From the NCBI GenBank assembly GCA_902558585.1, contig CACEEO010000004.1, forward strand, positions 1 to 44,963: a stretch of 44,963 nt of DNA, read 5' to 3'. The position numbers were made by a program, and so were the translations under genes. Positions within the stretch are counted from its first letter, which is position 1. Every line of letters starts with the position of its first letter. The notes beneath the pieces are model-generated. The model did no database searches. It was given only the letters and a program-made list of their open reading frames with translations, and had not been told where the DNA came from. Source of the DNA: an uncultured Pelagibacteraceae bacterium. Lineage in GTDB: Bacteria > Pseudomonadota > Alphaproteobacteria > Pelagibacterales > Pelagibacteraceae. Positions 7,558-15,217 of this stretch are shown piece by piece.

Positions 7558-8847
7558 TTATTTTGCGAATCCAGTAAGTAAAGGTATCGTCATCGAGATC
7601 GATGGAAAATAGGTTATTAAGAAAATAACTATAGCTTCTACTGCTAAGAATGGCAATATAGCTTTTGCTATTGTTTCAACTCTTTCCCCAGATACAGAAG
7701 ATGCAACAAATAATACAAGACCCATTGGCGGTGTTGCTAAACCAACTGTTAAATTAACGGACATAATAATTGCAAAATGCACGGGATGAACTCCCAACTC
7801 AATAAAAACTGGTCCAAGAATTGGTCCTAAGATGATTATCGCTGGACCTGCATCTAAAAACATTCCAACAATAAATAATAAAATATTTATAAGAAATAAT
7901 AAAACATAAGGATTATCAGTTAATCCCAAAACAAAAGCAGCAAGGTACTCTGGAGCATGTGATAAACTTACAACTGTTTTAAAAGCCATTGCAGCACCAA
8001 CTAAAAGAAGAACCACTGAAGATACCATCGCTGCTTTTGTCATCACTTTAGGAACATCTTTCCATTTTAGTGATTTCAAAACAAATAGACCAATAAACAT
8101 TGCGTAAGCAGCTGCTACAGCTGATGCTTCTGTTGGTGTAAAAATTCCTCCAAGGATACCTCCTAAAATTATTACAGGTGTCATCAAAGGGAAAAAAGCT
8201 TTAAGAGATGCTTTGCCTCTTTGGCTCCAAGTTGTTTTTTCAGTTACTGCTGGAAAATTATATCTCTTGGCCATAAATTTTATTGTAATCATCAAGCTAA
8301 CACCAACTAAAATACCAGGCACAATTCCTGCTAAAAATAATGCAGCAACACTCTCACCCATTACATATGCATAAATAATCATTATCCCAGAAGGTGGAAT
8401 TATAGGTCCAATTACAGAACTCGCTGCTGTAATTGCAGCGGCAAATTTTTTTGTATAGCCTTGCTTTTCCATTGCAGGAATAAGCATTGATCCAATTGCT
8501 GAAGTATCAGCTACAGCTGAACCAGATAATCCTGCAAATAACATTGAAGTCAATACGTTGACGTGAGCCAATCCACCTTTTAAGTGACCCATCATCGCTT
8601 GACTAAATTCAACTAGTCGATGAGTTATTCCTCCCCTATTCATTAACTCTCCTGCTAACATAAAAAATGGTATTGCCATCAAAGGAAAGCTATCTATTCC
8701 ATTATAAATATTTCTATAAAGCATAGCTCCATCTCTAGCTTGATCATTTAGCCAAAGTAAAATTCCTGGTGCTGCTAACAGTCCAAAAAATACAGGTAAA
8801 CCAATTAACAAAAATAATAAAAACAAAGGAAGAAACCAAACTAACAT
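7558..8847 (-). CDS. dctM: TRAP transporter large permease, DctM family
   Basis: The 12-helix membrane subunit that carries out sodium-driven import of the solute delivered by DctP. Its 429 residues match the family length. Near-continuous hydrophobic segments and recognisable motifs are visible: 'PFFMLAGELMNRGGIT' near residue 60, 'SGSAVADTSAIGSMLIPAM' near 110, and 'TPTEASAVAAAYA' in the middle. The start codon shares one base with the dctQ stop region, so the two permease genes are translationally coupled. After it comes an 89-base gap and then dctP. The order dctQ-dctM-dctP is a common TRAP arrangement. Family assignment is certain; the transported substrate is not. Confidence 0.93.
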   Translation of the reverse strand: MLVWFLPLFLLFLLIGLPVFFGLLAAPGILLWLNDQARDGAMLYRNIYNGIDSFPLMAIPFFMLAGELMNRGGITHRLVEFSQAMMGHLKGGLAHVNVLTSMLFAGLSGSAVADTSAIGSMLIPAMEKQGYTKKFAAAITAASSVIGPIIPPSGIMIIYAYVMGESVAALFLAGIVPGILVGVSLMITIKFMAKRYNFPAVTEKTTWSQRGKASLKAFFPLMTPVIILGGILGGIFTPTEASAVAAAYAMFIGLFVLKSLKWKDVPKVMTKAAMVSSVVLLLVGAAMAFKTVVSLSHAPEYLAAFVLGLTDNPYVLLFLINILLFIVGMFLDAGPAIIILGPILGPVFIELGVHPVHFAIIMSVNLTVGLATPPMGLVLFVASSVSGERVETIAKAILPFLAVEAIVIFLITYFPSISMTIPLLTGFAK

Positions 8848-9443
8848 TACTGTGTCTCCAACTTTTGTTTATCGAAATCTTCAGGTAAGTCTAACTTTGT
8901 AAAATTAGTAAGAATATTTCTTAAAATTAATTCTATATTCACAGAAATTAAAAAAATAATTCCCACAGGTAATGACATATACATCCAAGCTAATTTTATT
9001 GGTTCTGCTTTTCCACCGATTAAGTGAAAAGGAATTTTTATCGAAGAAGAATTAAATATCCATCCTGCATTAATATGTTTAAAACCTAATTCTAAACCTA
9101 TTACTAAGACGAAAAGAGATACTATTAATAAAAATAAAGTTAATAATGTTGATATAAGTTTTGGTAAAAATCTCTCCAATAAATCAATAGAAACAAATCC
9201 ACCCCATCTATACGCAGATGGTGCAATCAATCCTGTCATCCATAACATCAAAAATCTAGCTACCTCATCGGGCCATGGCAGTGCATTATTTAATACATAT
9301 CTAAAAAATACTTGTACCAAGATAACAATCACCATCAAAAGTATTGCTATCCATGCAAACTGTCTGCCAATTCTTAAAAAAAAAGTATTTATTTTCTCAA
9401 GGATATTAAAAACAAATAGGAGAATATTAATTGTCAAATTCAC
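8847..9443 (-). CDS. dctQ: TRAP transporter small permease, DctQ family
   Basis: The four-helix small membrane subunit of the TRAP transporter, 198 residues. Hydrophobic segments are evident around 'FAWIAILLMVIVILVQVFF', 'FLMLWMTGLIAPSA', 'LISTLLTLFLLIVSLFVLV' and 'MYMSLPVGIIFLISV'. The stretch 'PWPDEVARFLMLW' is the conserved DctQ signature. It is the first gene of the dctQMP unit and overlaps dctM by one base. Upstream lies a 111-base gap shared with the divergent hydroxyacid dehydrogenase, where the operon promoter should be. I did not find a convincing -35/-10 pair there. Confidence 0.9.
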   Translation of the reverse strand: MNLTINILLFVFNILEKINTFFLRIGRQFAWIAILLMVIVILVQVFFRYVLNNALPWPDEVARFLMLWMTGLIAPSAYRWGGFVSIDLLERFLPKLISTLLTLFLLIVSLFVLVIGLELGFKHINAGWIFNSSSIKIPFHLIGGKAEPIKLAWMYMSLPVGIIFLISVNIELILRNILTNFTKLDLPEDFDKQKLETQ

Positions 9444-9554
9444 AGCTAAATTTATTTTAATTATTTAATAAATACAACTTTAATCAAAAAACTAATTTAC
9501 TTTATATAATAATTCTCGTATTAAAAATGCTCTCTAAAAAATTGATATATAATT

Positions 9555-10520
9555 ATGAGTAATAAAAAAAAGATATTGATTATTCAAAAAGTCCATGAAA
9601 AAGGTATGGAATTAATTAATAACCACCCTAACTTTGATGTTGAAGTAACTGATGACACTTCAGTAGAAAATTTAAAATCAAAATTAAAAGATTGCGATGG
9701 TGCATCAATAAGAATTGCAAAGCTACCTGGTGAAACCTTTGAAGAAGCAAAAAATTTAAAAATTATTTCAAGACATGGTGTTGGTTACGACAATATCGAT
9801 TTAAAAAAAGCTAAAGAAAAAGATATAAAAATAGCCATAACAGCTAACGCAAATGCTGTTACAGTTGCGGAACATGTAATGTTTGTTCTGTTAAATATTG
9901 CTAAAAGAAAAGACTTATTTGACAAGACAGTAAGAGACGGAAACTTTAAAGATAGAAATAAATTACCAAAAACAATAGAAGTTTGGAAAAAAAATTTTTT
10001 GATAATGGGTTTTGGAAGAATAGGAAAAGCTTTAATTAAAAGATGTCTGGGTTTTGAAATGAATGTATTTGTCTACGATCCATTTGTAGACAAAGATAAA
10101 ATTGAAGAATTAGGGGGAAAAAAAGTAGAAGATTTAGCCGAGGCAGTAAAAACAATGGATGTTATTTCGCTACATATGCCTTTGACAGATAAAACCGAAA
10201 ATTTAATTAATTATGATTTATTAAAAACAATGAAAAAAACTTGCATTATTATTAATGCAGCAAGAGGTGGAATTATTCATGAAGAAGATCTTGATAAAGC
10301 GCTGAATGAAAATTTAATTTTTGGAGCTGGTATTGATGTTTTTAAAAAAGAACCACCTGATGACAACAATCCACTTCTTAAAAATGAAAAAGTTTACTTA
10401 AGTCCGCATACTGCAGCTTTTACCGATGAATGTATGACAAGAATGGGTAAAGAGACAATTCAAAATATTATTGATTTTTTTGAGGAAAAGTTAGAAAAAT
10501 CTAAAATTGTAAAACTTTAA
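9555..10520 (+). CDS. D-2-hydroxyacid dehydrogenase (phosphoglycerate dehydrogenase-like)
   Basis: A 321-residue NAD-dependent D-2-hydroxyacid dehydrogenase. The motifs are 'SRHGVGYDNID' in the substrate domain, 'LIMGFGRIGKAL' for NAD binding near residue 150, and the catalytic residues Arg in 'NAARGGI', Glu in 'FKKEPPD' and His in 'LSPHTAA'. No ACT domain is present. It is divergent from the TRAP operon across a 111-base gap; such pairing often means the enzyme uses the imported acid or a product of it, but that is inference. It is a paralogue of the dehydrogenase at 2538 rather than a close copy. The next gene follows after one base, so the two are probably co-transcribed. Confidence 0.83.
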   Translation: MSNKKKILIIQKVHEKGMELINNHPNFDVEVTDDTSVENLKSKLKDCDGASIRIAKLPGETFEEAKNLKIISRHGVGYDNIDLKKAKEKDIKIAITANANAVTVAEHVMFVLLNIAKRKDLFDKTVRDGNFKDRNKLPKTIEVWKKNFLIMGFGRIGKALIKRCLGFEMNVFVYDPFVDKDKIEELGGKKVEDLAEAVKTMDVISLHMPLTDKTENLINYDLLKTMKKTCIIINAARGGIIHEEDLDKALNENLIFGAGIDVFKKEPPDDNNPLLKNEKVYLSPHTAAFTDECMTRMGKETIQNIIDFFEEKLEKSKIVKL

Positions 10521-10521
10521 T

Positions 10522-11022
10522 ATGAAAATTAATTTCAAAAATTTTGGATTTTTAGAATTTTTAGTATCAGCATCTGCAATCTTTATAGTTAGTATGTTAA
10601 TTTGGACAGCAAGTACAAGACCAGCTGTTGAAGCTAAAGCTAATTTAGTAAAAGAAAATCACAACAAAGTCGTTGATCTAATTAATGATGAAATTAACAA
10701 ATGTGGTAATAACGATGAAGGTAAATTCACTGTTTGGGGTGATCCATGTAATAGTGAATGGATAGCTGATAAAGTTGTTAATTATATCAATGAAAATTTA
10801 AAAATCGAAAATCCATTTTCTGATGACTCAAAAGTAAAAACTGATCCTGATCCAAGAATAAAAGCTGAAGGTAAAGCTGGTCAAGCGGTTGAAATGGGAG
10901 TGATATTTGTTATGTCCTCAAATTTTTTACCTGACCCTGGTTCTGAATGGATTGTTGGTACTTGTTTCAAATCTCCTTGTGTTGCAGCAGGAAACAACGA
11001 ACTTACTTCTATTTATAGATAA
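10522..11022 (+). CDS. Exported or membrane-anchored protein of unknown function with four cysteines
   Basis: I do not recognise this 166-residue protein. One hydrophobic helix near the N-terminus ('FLEFLVSASAIFIVSMLIW') is preceded by a short positive/aromatic region. It is followed by a charged helix and a soluble domain rich in Asp, Asn and Gly. Four cysteines fall into two groups, 'NKC'/'DPC' and 'GTC'/'SPC', which could form disulfides outside the membrane. The N-terminal helix running straight into an amphipathic helix recalls type IV pilin-like proteins, but the expected GFxxxE processing site is not properly present, so that label is only a guess. It follows the dehydrogenase by one base and abuts the convergent iolE-like gene with no gap. 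Confidence 0.7.
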   Translation: MKINFKNFGFLEFLVSASAIFIVSMLIWTASTRPAVEAKANLVKENHNKVVDLINDEINKCGNNDEGKFTVWGDPCNSEWIADKVVNYINENLKIENPFSDDSKVKTDPDPRIKAEGKAGQAVEMGVIFVMSSNFLPDPGSEWIVGTCFKSPCVAAGNNELTSIYR

Positions 11023-11925
11023 TCAATTTTTAAATATCTCTATATTACTGCTATTTAAGGTTTCAGTTAAATATTTATAACCAATCTTTGCATATTCAAA
11101 AGGATTTGCTTTTGCAGGATCTTGCTCAGCTTCAACTACCAACCAACCTGAATAATTTTTTTCTTTTAATACATCAAATAGTGGTTTGTAATCAATACAG
11201 CCATCTCCAGGTACTGTAAAAGCACCCTCTAAAAATGCTCCTCTAAAACTTAAATCTTCTTTCAAGGATTTTTCTAAAACATCTTTTCTAATATCTTTGC
11301 AGTGCATATGAATAAGTCTTTCACTGAAATCTTTTAAAATTTTTAGAGAATTGCCCTGAGCAAATAACATATGACCAGTGTCTAAAGTAAGTTTAACGCT
11401 ATCATCAGTATTTTCTAACAATCTTATGGTATCTTCCTCAGTTTCTATCACTGTTCCCATGTGATGATGGTAAGCAAGAGGCATTCCTTCATCTTCTAAA
11501 TATTTTCCCATTTCAGAAATTTTTGAATAGTATTCTTTAGCTTCATTAAGATCCATTTTTGGTCTTGTAGAAAGTTTTCTGTTTGGATCTCCTTGAATTG
11601 AACCTGAAACCTCTGCAAAAACCATACAAGGAGAATTGCAATCTTTAAATAATTTTAGCTGATCTTGTATTAAATTTTTCTCCTCATTAACGGTATTTTT
11701 CCTTAAATTTGCCCCATACCAACCTGAACAAAGGTTTAAATTAAACTCTTTTAATTTAGGAATTAATTCTTCAGAATTTTTTGGAAATTTTCCTCCAGAT
11801 TCAATTCCATTAAAACCTGCTTGACTAGCTTCTGATAAACATTGTTCCAAAGAAGTATTGCCTCCTAGTTCTGGCATGTCATCATTGCTCCATGCAATCG
11901 GTGCTATTCCTAATTTTACTGACAT
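11023..11925 (-). CDS. iolE: Myo-inosose-2 dehydratase (IolE-like sugar isomerase/epimerase fold)
   Basis: A 300-residue TIM-barrel protein of the xylose-isomerase-like (AP endonuclease 2) superfamily. Its N-terminus 'LGIAPIAWSNDDMPELGG' is the recognisable IolE signature. 'SGWYGANL', the metal/substrate-binding 'AYHHHMGTVIE', 'LTLDTGHMLFAQG' and 'VPGDGCIDYKPLF' follow in the usual order. IolE dehydrates 2-keto-myo-inositol, the second step of inositol catabolism. The gene is divergent from two Gfo/Idh oxidoreductase genes, one IolG-like, across only 30 bases holding a perfect palindrome. iolB, iolC and iolD are absent from the window, so the rest of the pathway is elsewhere or different. A related inosose or keto-sugar substrate remains possible. 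Confidence 0.8.
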   Translation of the reverse strand: MSVKLGIAPIAWSNDDMPELGGNTSLEQCLSEASQAGFNGIESGGKFPKNSEELIPKLKEFNLNLCSGWYGANLRKNTVNEEKNLIQDQLKLFKDCNSPCMVFAEVSGSIQGDPNRKLSTRPKMDLNEAKEYYSKISEMGKYLEDEGMPLAYHHHMGTVIETEEDTIRLLENTDDSVKLTLDTGHMLFAQGNSLKILKDFSERLIHMHCKDIRKDVLEKSLKEDLSFRGAFLEGAFTVPGDGCIDYKPLFDVLKEKNYSGWLVVEAEQDPAKANPFEYAKIGYKYLTETLNSSNIEIFKN

Positions 11926-11932
11926 AAATAAG

Positions 11933-11948
11933 ACTTATATATATAAGT
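11933..11948. promoter_or_regulatory. Perfect 16-bp palindrome in the iolE / oxidoreductase divergent gap
   Basis: ACTTATATATATAAGT is a perfect palindrome almost at the centre of the 30-base gap between two divergent start codons. It contains TATA-like -10 sequence in both directions. It may be a bidirectional promoter core, an operator for an unlinked repressor, or just a consequence of AT-rich DNA. No regulator gene is adjacent. Confidence 0.4.
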
Positions 11949-11955
11949 TTTAAAA

Positions 11956-13083
11956 ATGAAATCTAAAAAATTAAAACTAGGTATCATTGGAGGTGGACCA
12001 AATTCTTGGATTGGTCACGTGCACAGAATTTCATCAAGGTTTGATGACAAATATGAAATTGTAGCAGGAGTTTTTTCAAGAAATTCAAAACAATCAACTT
12101 CGTTTGGAAAAAGCATCGGTGTGAATGAAGATAGATGTTATTCAAATTATTTAACCATGGCCAACAAAGAAAGTCTTCGAAAAGATAAAATTGATGTTGT
12201 ATCAATAATGACACCACCAGGAAGTCATCAAATTATTGCTGAAAAGTTTATCGATAAAAACATTCATATAATTTCTGATAAACCTTTTGCAGCTGATCTG
12301 AAACAAGCCAAAAGTTTATTTAATAAAATAAAAAAAAATAAAAAAATTAAATATGCTCTAACACATAATTATTCAGCCTACCCCATGGTTCGAGAAGCCA
12401 AAGTATTAATTGAAAAAGGAAAAATTGGAAAAGTAGAAGATATTAATTTTGAATATGTTCAAGACTGGAGTGAAGGAAAAACAATAAATAAAAAAAACTC
12501 TAGAAAAATGTTTCGTTGGAAACTCGATAAAAAAATTGTAGGCGTCTCTACAGTTTTAAACGAGCTTGGGTCTCATGCTTGCCATCTTGCCAGTTATATG
12601 TCTGGATTAAAAACAAAAAAAGTTTTTGCTGATATTAGTCAAGTATCAAAAACAGTTAAAATGGATAACAACGCTAAAGTATTAATAGAATTTGAAAATG
12701 GTGCAAAAGGAATGTTTTGGACAAGTTGTACTGCAAGAGGTGGAGTTTATGGTTTGAGAATAAGAATTTTTGGATCTAAAGGAGGTTTAGAGTGGGTACA
12801 AAATGATCCAAATTATTTAAAATTTAATCCATCAAAAGGAGCTGTCAGAATATTAGAAAGAGGATTTCATGACGCAAGTTTTTCCAAAAAATTTTCTAGA
12901 ATTAAATTTGGTCATCCAGAGGGTTACTTGGATGCTTTTTCTAATATCTATAGAGAGTTCGCTGAATCGTTAAAATCAAAAAAAAGAACTTTCTATCCTA
13001 ATGAAGATGAGGGTTATGAAACTGCTAAATTTATTGATGCATGTAAAAGGTCTAGCAAATCAAAAAAATGGGTTAAACTATGA
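11956..13083 (+). CDS. Gfo/Idh/MocA family oxidoreductase (inositol/sugar dehydrogenase-like)
   Basis: A 375-residue NAD(P)-dependent oxidoreductase. The N-terminus 'LGIIGGGPNSWIGHVHRI' is typical of the longer sugar/inositol dehydrogenase subgroup, with 'ISDKPFAADL' giving the conserved Lys-Pro pair, and the C-terminal domain contains 'GVSTVLNELGSHACHLASYM'. The stop overlaps the next ATG by four bases (ATGA), so it is translationally coupled to the IolG-like gene. With the divergent IolE-like dehydratase and the downstream sugar importer it probably takes part in inositol or sugar-acid breakdown. Two different dehydrogenases side by side suggests oxidation of two isomers or two successive steps (inference). 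The Lys-rich protein composition matches its neighbours, with no sign of recent transfer. Confidence 0.85.
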   Translation: MKSKKLKLGIIGGGPNSWIGHVHRISSRFDDKYEIVAGVFSRNSKQSTSFGKSIGVNEDRCYSNYLTMANKESLRKDKIDVVSIMTPPGSHQIIAEKFIDKNIHIISDKPFAADLKQAKSLFNKIKKNKKIKYALTHNYSAYPMVREAKVLIEKGKIGKVEDINFEYVQDWSEGKTINKKNSRKMFRWKLDKKIVGVSTVLNELGSHACHLASYMSGLKTKKVFADISQVSKTVKMDNNAKVLIEFENGAKGMFWTSCTARGGVYGLRIRIFGSKGGLEWVQNDPNYLKFNPSKGAVRILERGFHDASFSKKFSRIKFGHPEGYLDAFSNIYREFAESLKSKKRTFYPNEDEGYETAKFIDACKRSSKSKKWVKL

Positions 13084-14081
13084 TTAACGTTGCTTTAATT
13101 GGTCTTGGAAGAATTGGTCAAATGCATGCTGAGAACTTATTTTCTCATAAAAGTTTTAACTTAAAATATACTTTTGATATCAATACAAAACTTAATCAAA
13201 AATTATCAAAAAAATTTAACTCATCATCTATTAACAATCCTAAAATTGCTTTCAAAGATAAAAATATAGATCTAATATTTATTGCATCAAGTACACCAAC
13301 GCATATCAAATTAATTGTGGAAGCTGCTAAGTATAAAAAAGTAATTTTTTGTGAAAAACCTTTGGATTTAAATATTGATAAAGTTAACAAGTGCCTAAAA
13401 AAAATTAAAAAACTAAATCCAAAAATACAATTGGGATTTAACAGAAGATATGACCCAGGTCATAGTTCGTTAAAAAAAGAACTTCAAAAAGGAAAAATAG
13501 GACGGCTAGAAAAAATTATAATTACTAGCAGAGATCCTGCACCTCCTCCTTTAGATTATTTAAAAGTTTCTGGAGGTATATTTAAAGACATGATGATACA
13601 TGATTTTGATTTAGCTAGATTTTATTTGGAAAAAGATGAAGCAGACTCAATTTTTTCAACAGGAAGTAATATTTCTAATAAAAAATTTAATAAAATAAAA
13701 GATTATGAGCTTGCCTCATGTATTTTAAGATCAAAAAAAGGTGTGCAATGTATAATTACTAATTCAAGACATTGTAGTTTTGGCTATGATCAAAGAGTGG
13801 AGTTATTTGGATCTAAAGGAATGTTGATTTCTGGAAATAAAAAAGAAAACGAGACAGAAATATTTACTAAAAATAACACTTCTCAAAAAAAACCTCTTCT
13901 TAATTTCTTTATTGATAGATATGTTGATGCATACAAGCTTCAACTTGATGAATTAGCTAAATACACAATAAAGAAAAGCAAACCCATATCTAGCTTTGAG
14001 GATGGAAGAAGAGCTCTTATAATCGCTAATGCTGCATCAATTTCTTTGAAACAAAAAAAACAAATTAAGTTAAAATTTTAG
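13080..14081 (+). CDS. iolG: Inositol 2-dehydrogenase-like oxidoreductase (IolG family)
   Basis: A 333-residue Gfo/Idh/MocA protein close to the IolG length. The Rossmann start 'VALIGLGRIGQMHAENL', 'FCEKPLDL' with the conserved Lys, 'LGFNRRYDPGH' and the catalytic His region 'GGIFKDMMIHDFDLARF' are all IolG-like. IolG oxidises myo-inositol to 2-keto-myo-inositol with NAD, which IolE then dehydrates, and an IolE-like gene is close by. It overlaps the preceding oxidoreductase by four bases. A terminator-like hairpin follows before the ABC importer genes, so the importer probably has its own promoter. Scyllo-inositol or another polyol is a possible alternative substrate. Confidence 0.8.
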   Translation: MINVALIGLGRIGQMHAENLFSHKSFNLKYTFDINTKLNQKLSKKFNSSSINNPKIAFKDKNIDLIFIASSTPTHIKLIVEAAKYKKVIFCEKPLDLNIDKVNKCLKKIKKLNPKIQLGFNRRYDPGHSSLKKELQKGKIGRLEKIIITSRDPAPPPLDYLKVSGGIFKDMMIHDFDLARFYLEKDEADSIFSTGSNISNKKFNKIKDYELASCILRSKKGVQCIITNSRHCSFGYDQRVELFGSKGMLISGNKKENETEIFTKNNTSQKKPLLNFFIDRYVDAYKLQLDELAKYTIKKSKPISSFEDGRRALIIANAASISLKQKKQIKLKF

Positions 14082-14121
14082 TTTCAACTAATAATTGAAA
14101 ATCTAAAATAATTATAAACAG

Positions 14122-14138
14122 TGTATAAAAGTTATACA
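14122..14138. promoter_or_regulatory. Perfect inverted repeat between iolG and the ABC importer
   Basis: TGTATAA-AAG-TTATACA is a perfect 7-bp inverted repeat with a 3-base centre. It is followed by TTTTT, so it could form a weak terminator, or act as an operator ahead of the importer genes. The two roles cannot be separated by eye. Confidence 0.35.
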
Positions 14139-14142
14139 TTTT

Positions 14143-14173
14143 TAAGTTGTCATCTTTACAACTTAGTTTTTTC
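14143..14173 (+). terminator. Intrinsic terminator candidate after iolG
   Basis: TAAGTTGT and ACAACTTA form a perfect 8-bp stem around the 7-base loop CATCTTT, followed by a T-rich run (GTTTTTTC). It lies 62 bases after the iolG stop and before the ribosome-binding site of the sugar-binding protein, consistent with ending the iolG transcript. Confidence 0.55.
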
Positions 14174-14228
14174 TATGTTAACGTTCCCGCTTTAAAAGTT
14201 AACTTTTTAATAACGAGAGGGAAATATA

Positions 14229-15152
14229 ATGAAAACATTATACAAATCATTATTAGCTTTTGTTGCTTGGGTTATGCTTTCAGTGTCTGCTTTAGCAGTA
14301 GACGTGATCGTTGTTTCTCACGGACAAGCTAACGACCCGTTTTGGTCTGTTGCTAAGAATGGTGTAGATAAAGGATGTGCAGATATGGGAATATCTTGTA
14401 AGTACACTGCGCCTGGCACTTTCGACATGGTTGAAATGGCTAAATTAATTGACAACGCAGTTTCACAAAAACCAAAAGGTATTGTGATTACTCTTCCAGA
14501 TGCTGCTGCTTTAGGAAAATCTGTTAAAGCTGCTATCGCTGCTGGTATTCCAGTAATTTCAATGAACTCTGGTTCAGATGATTTTGCTTCACTAGGTATC
14601 AGTGCTCACGTTGGACAAACTGAGTTTGAAGCTGGTGTAGGTGGCGGACAAAAAATGAAAGCTGCTGGTGGTAAAAAAGCACTATGTGTTAACCACGAAG
14701 TTGGAAACGTTGCGCTAGACAGAAGATGTGCTGGATTCAAAAAAGGTTTTGGTGGATCAGTTGACATCTTAGGAACTTCTAATGACCCAACAGAAATTCA
14801 AAAAGCTGTTGCTGCTAAATTAGGTGGTGGATATGACACTATCTTGACTTTAGGTGCTGGTCTTGCAGGTGAAGCTGCTCTTAAAGCTTTAGAAGCTGCA
14901 GGAAAAGTTGGTTCTGTTAAACTTGGTACATTTGATATGTCACCAGGAATGTTAAAAGCTGCTGCTGCAGGTAAAGTAGAGTTTTTAATTGACCAACAAC
15001 AATACCTACAAGGTTACTTACCAATAGCTATCTTTGGTCAGTATATGAGATATGGAACAATGCCAGCTGGTGTTGTTATGACTGGTCCTGGTTTCGTAAC
15101 TCCTGATAATGCTGCTAAAGTAATTAAGTGGGCAGCTCAAGGTTACAGATAA
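14229..15152 (+). CDS. Sugar/inositol ABC transporter periplasmic binding protein (ribose/fructose type)
   Basis: A 307-residue substrate-binding protein of the Peripla_BP_4 (RbsB/FrcB) class. A clear signal peptide ends 'VSALAVDV'. The mature protein begins with the family strand 'VIVVSHGQANDPFWSVAKNG', 'KGIVITLPDAAALG' follows, and 'TLGAGLAGEAALKALE' carries the hinge/ligand region. It binds a monosaccharide or cyclitol in the periplasm for the permease and ATPase downstream. The strong GAGAGGG ribosome site, Ala/Gly-rich composition and an intrinsic terminator straight after the gene all point to high expression relative to the other subunits. The adjoining IolE/IolG-like genes make inositol a reasonable ligand (inference); ribose or fructose is possible. 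Confidence 0.88.
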   Translation: MKTLYKSLLAFVAWVMLSVSALAVDVIVVSHGQANDPFWSVAKNGVDKGCADMGISCKYTAPGTFDMVEMAKLIDNAVSQKPKGIVITLPDAAALGKSVKAAIAAGIPVISMNSGSDDFASLGISAHVGQTEFEAGVGGGQKMKAAGGKKALCVNHEVGNVALDRRCAGFKKGFGGSVDILGTSNDPTEIQKAVAAKLGGGYDTILTLGAGLAGEAALKALEAAGKVGSVKLGTFDMSPGMLKAAAAGKVEFLIDQQQYLQGYLPIAIFGQYMRYGTMPAGVVMTGPGFVTPDNAAKVIKWAAQGYR

Positions 15153-15162
15153 AAAATACTTT

Positions 15163-15197
15163 AAAAGGCCTAGCTAACTTTTAGTTAGGCCTTTTTT
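15163..15197 (+). terminator. Intrinsic terminator between binding protein and permease
   Basis: A 15-bp stem, AAAAGGCCTAGCTAA against TTAGTTAGGCCTTTT (only a G-T wobble), has a 3-base loop and ends in a T-run. It is the best intrinsic terminator in the window. Sitting inside the importer operon, it should let most transcripts stop after the binding protein, giving more receptor than permease. Confidence 0.85.
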
Positions 15198-15217
15198 CTA
15201 AAAAAATTCATAACAAA

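Noticed and set aside
14147-14332. 61-aa ORF over the start of the sugar-binding gene
   Set aside because: It runs out of frame through the terminator and the signal peptide of the real gene.
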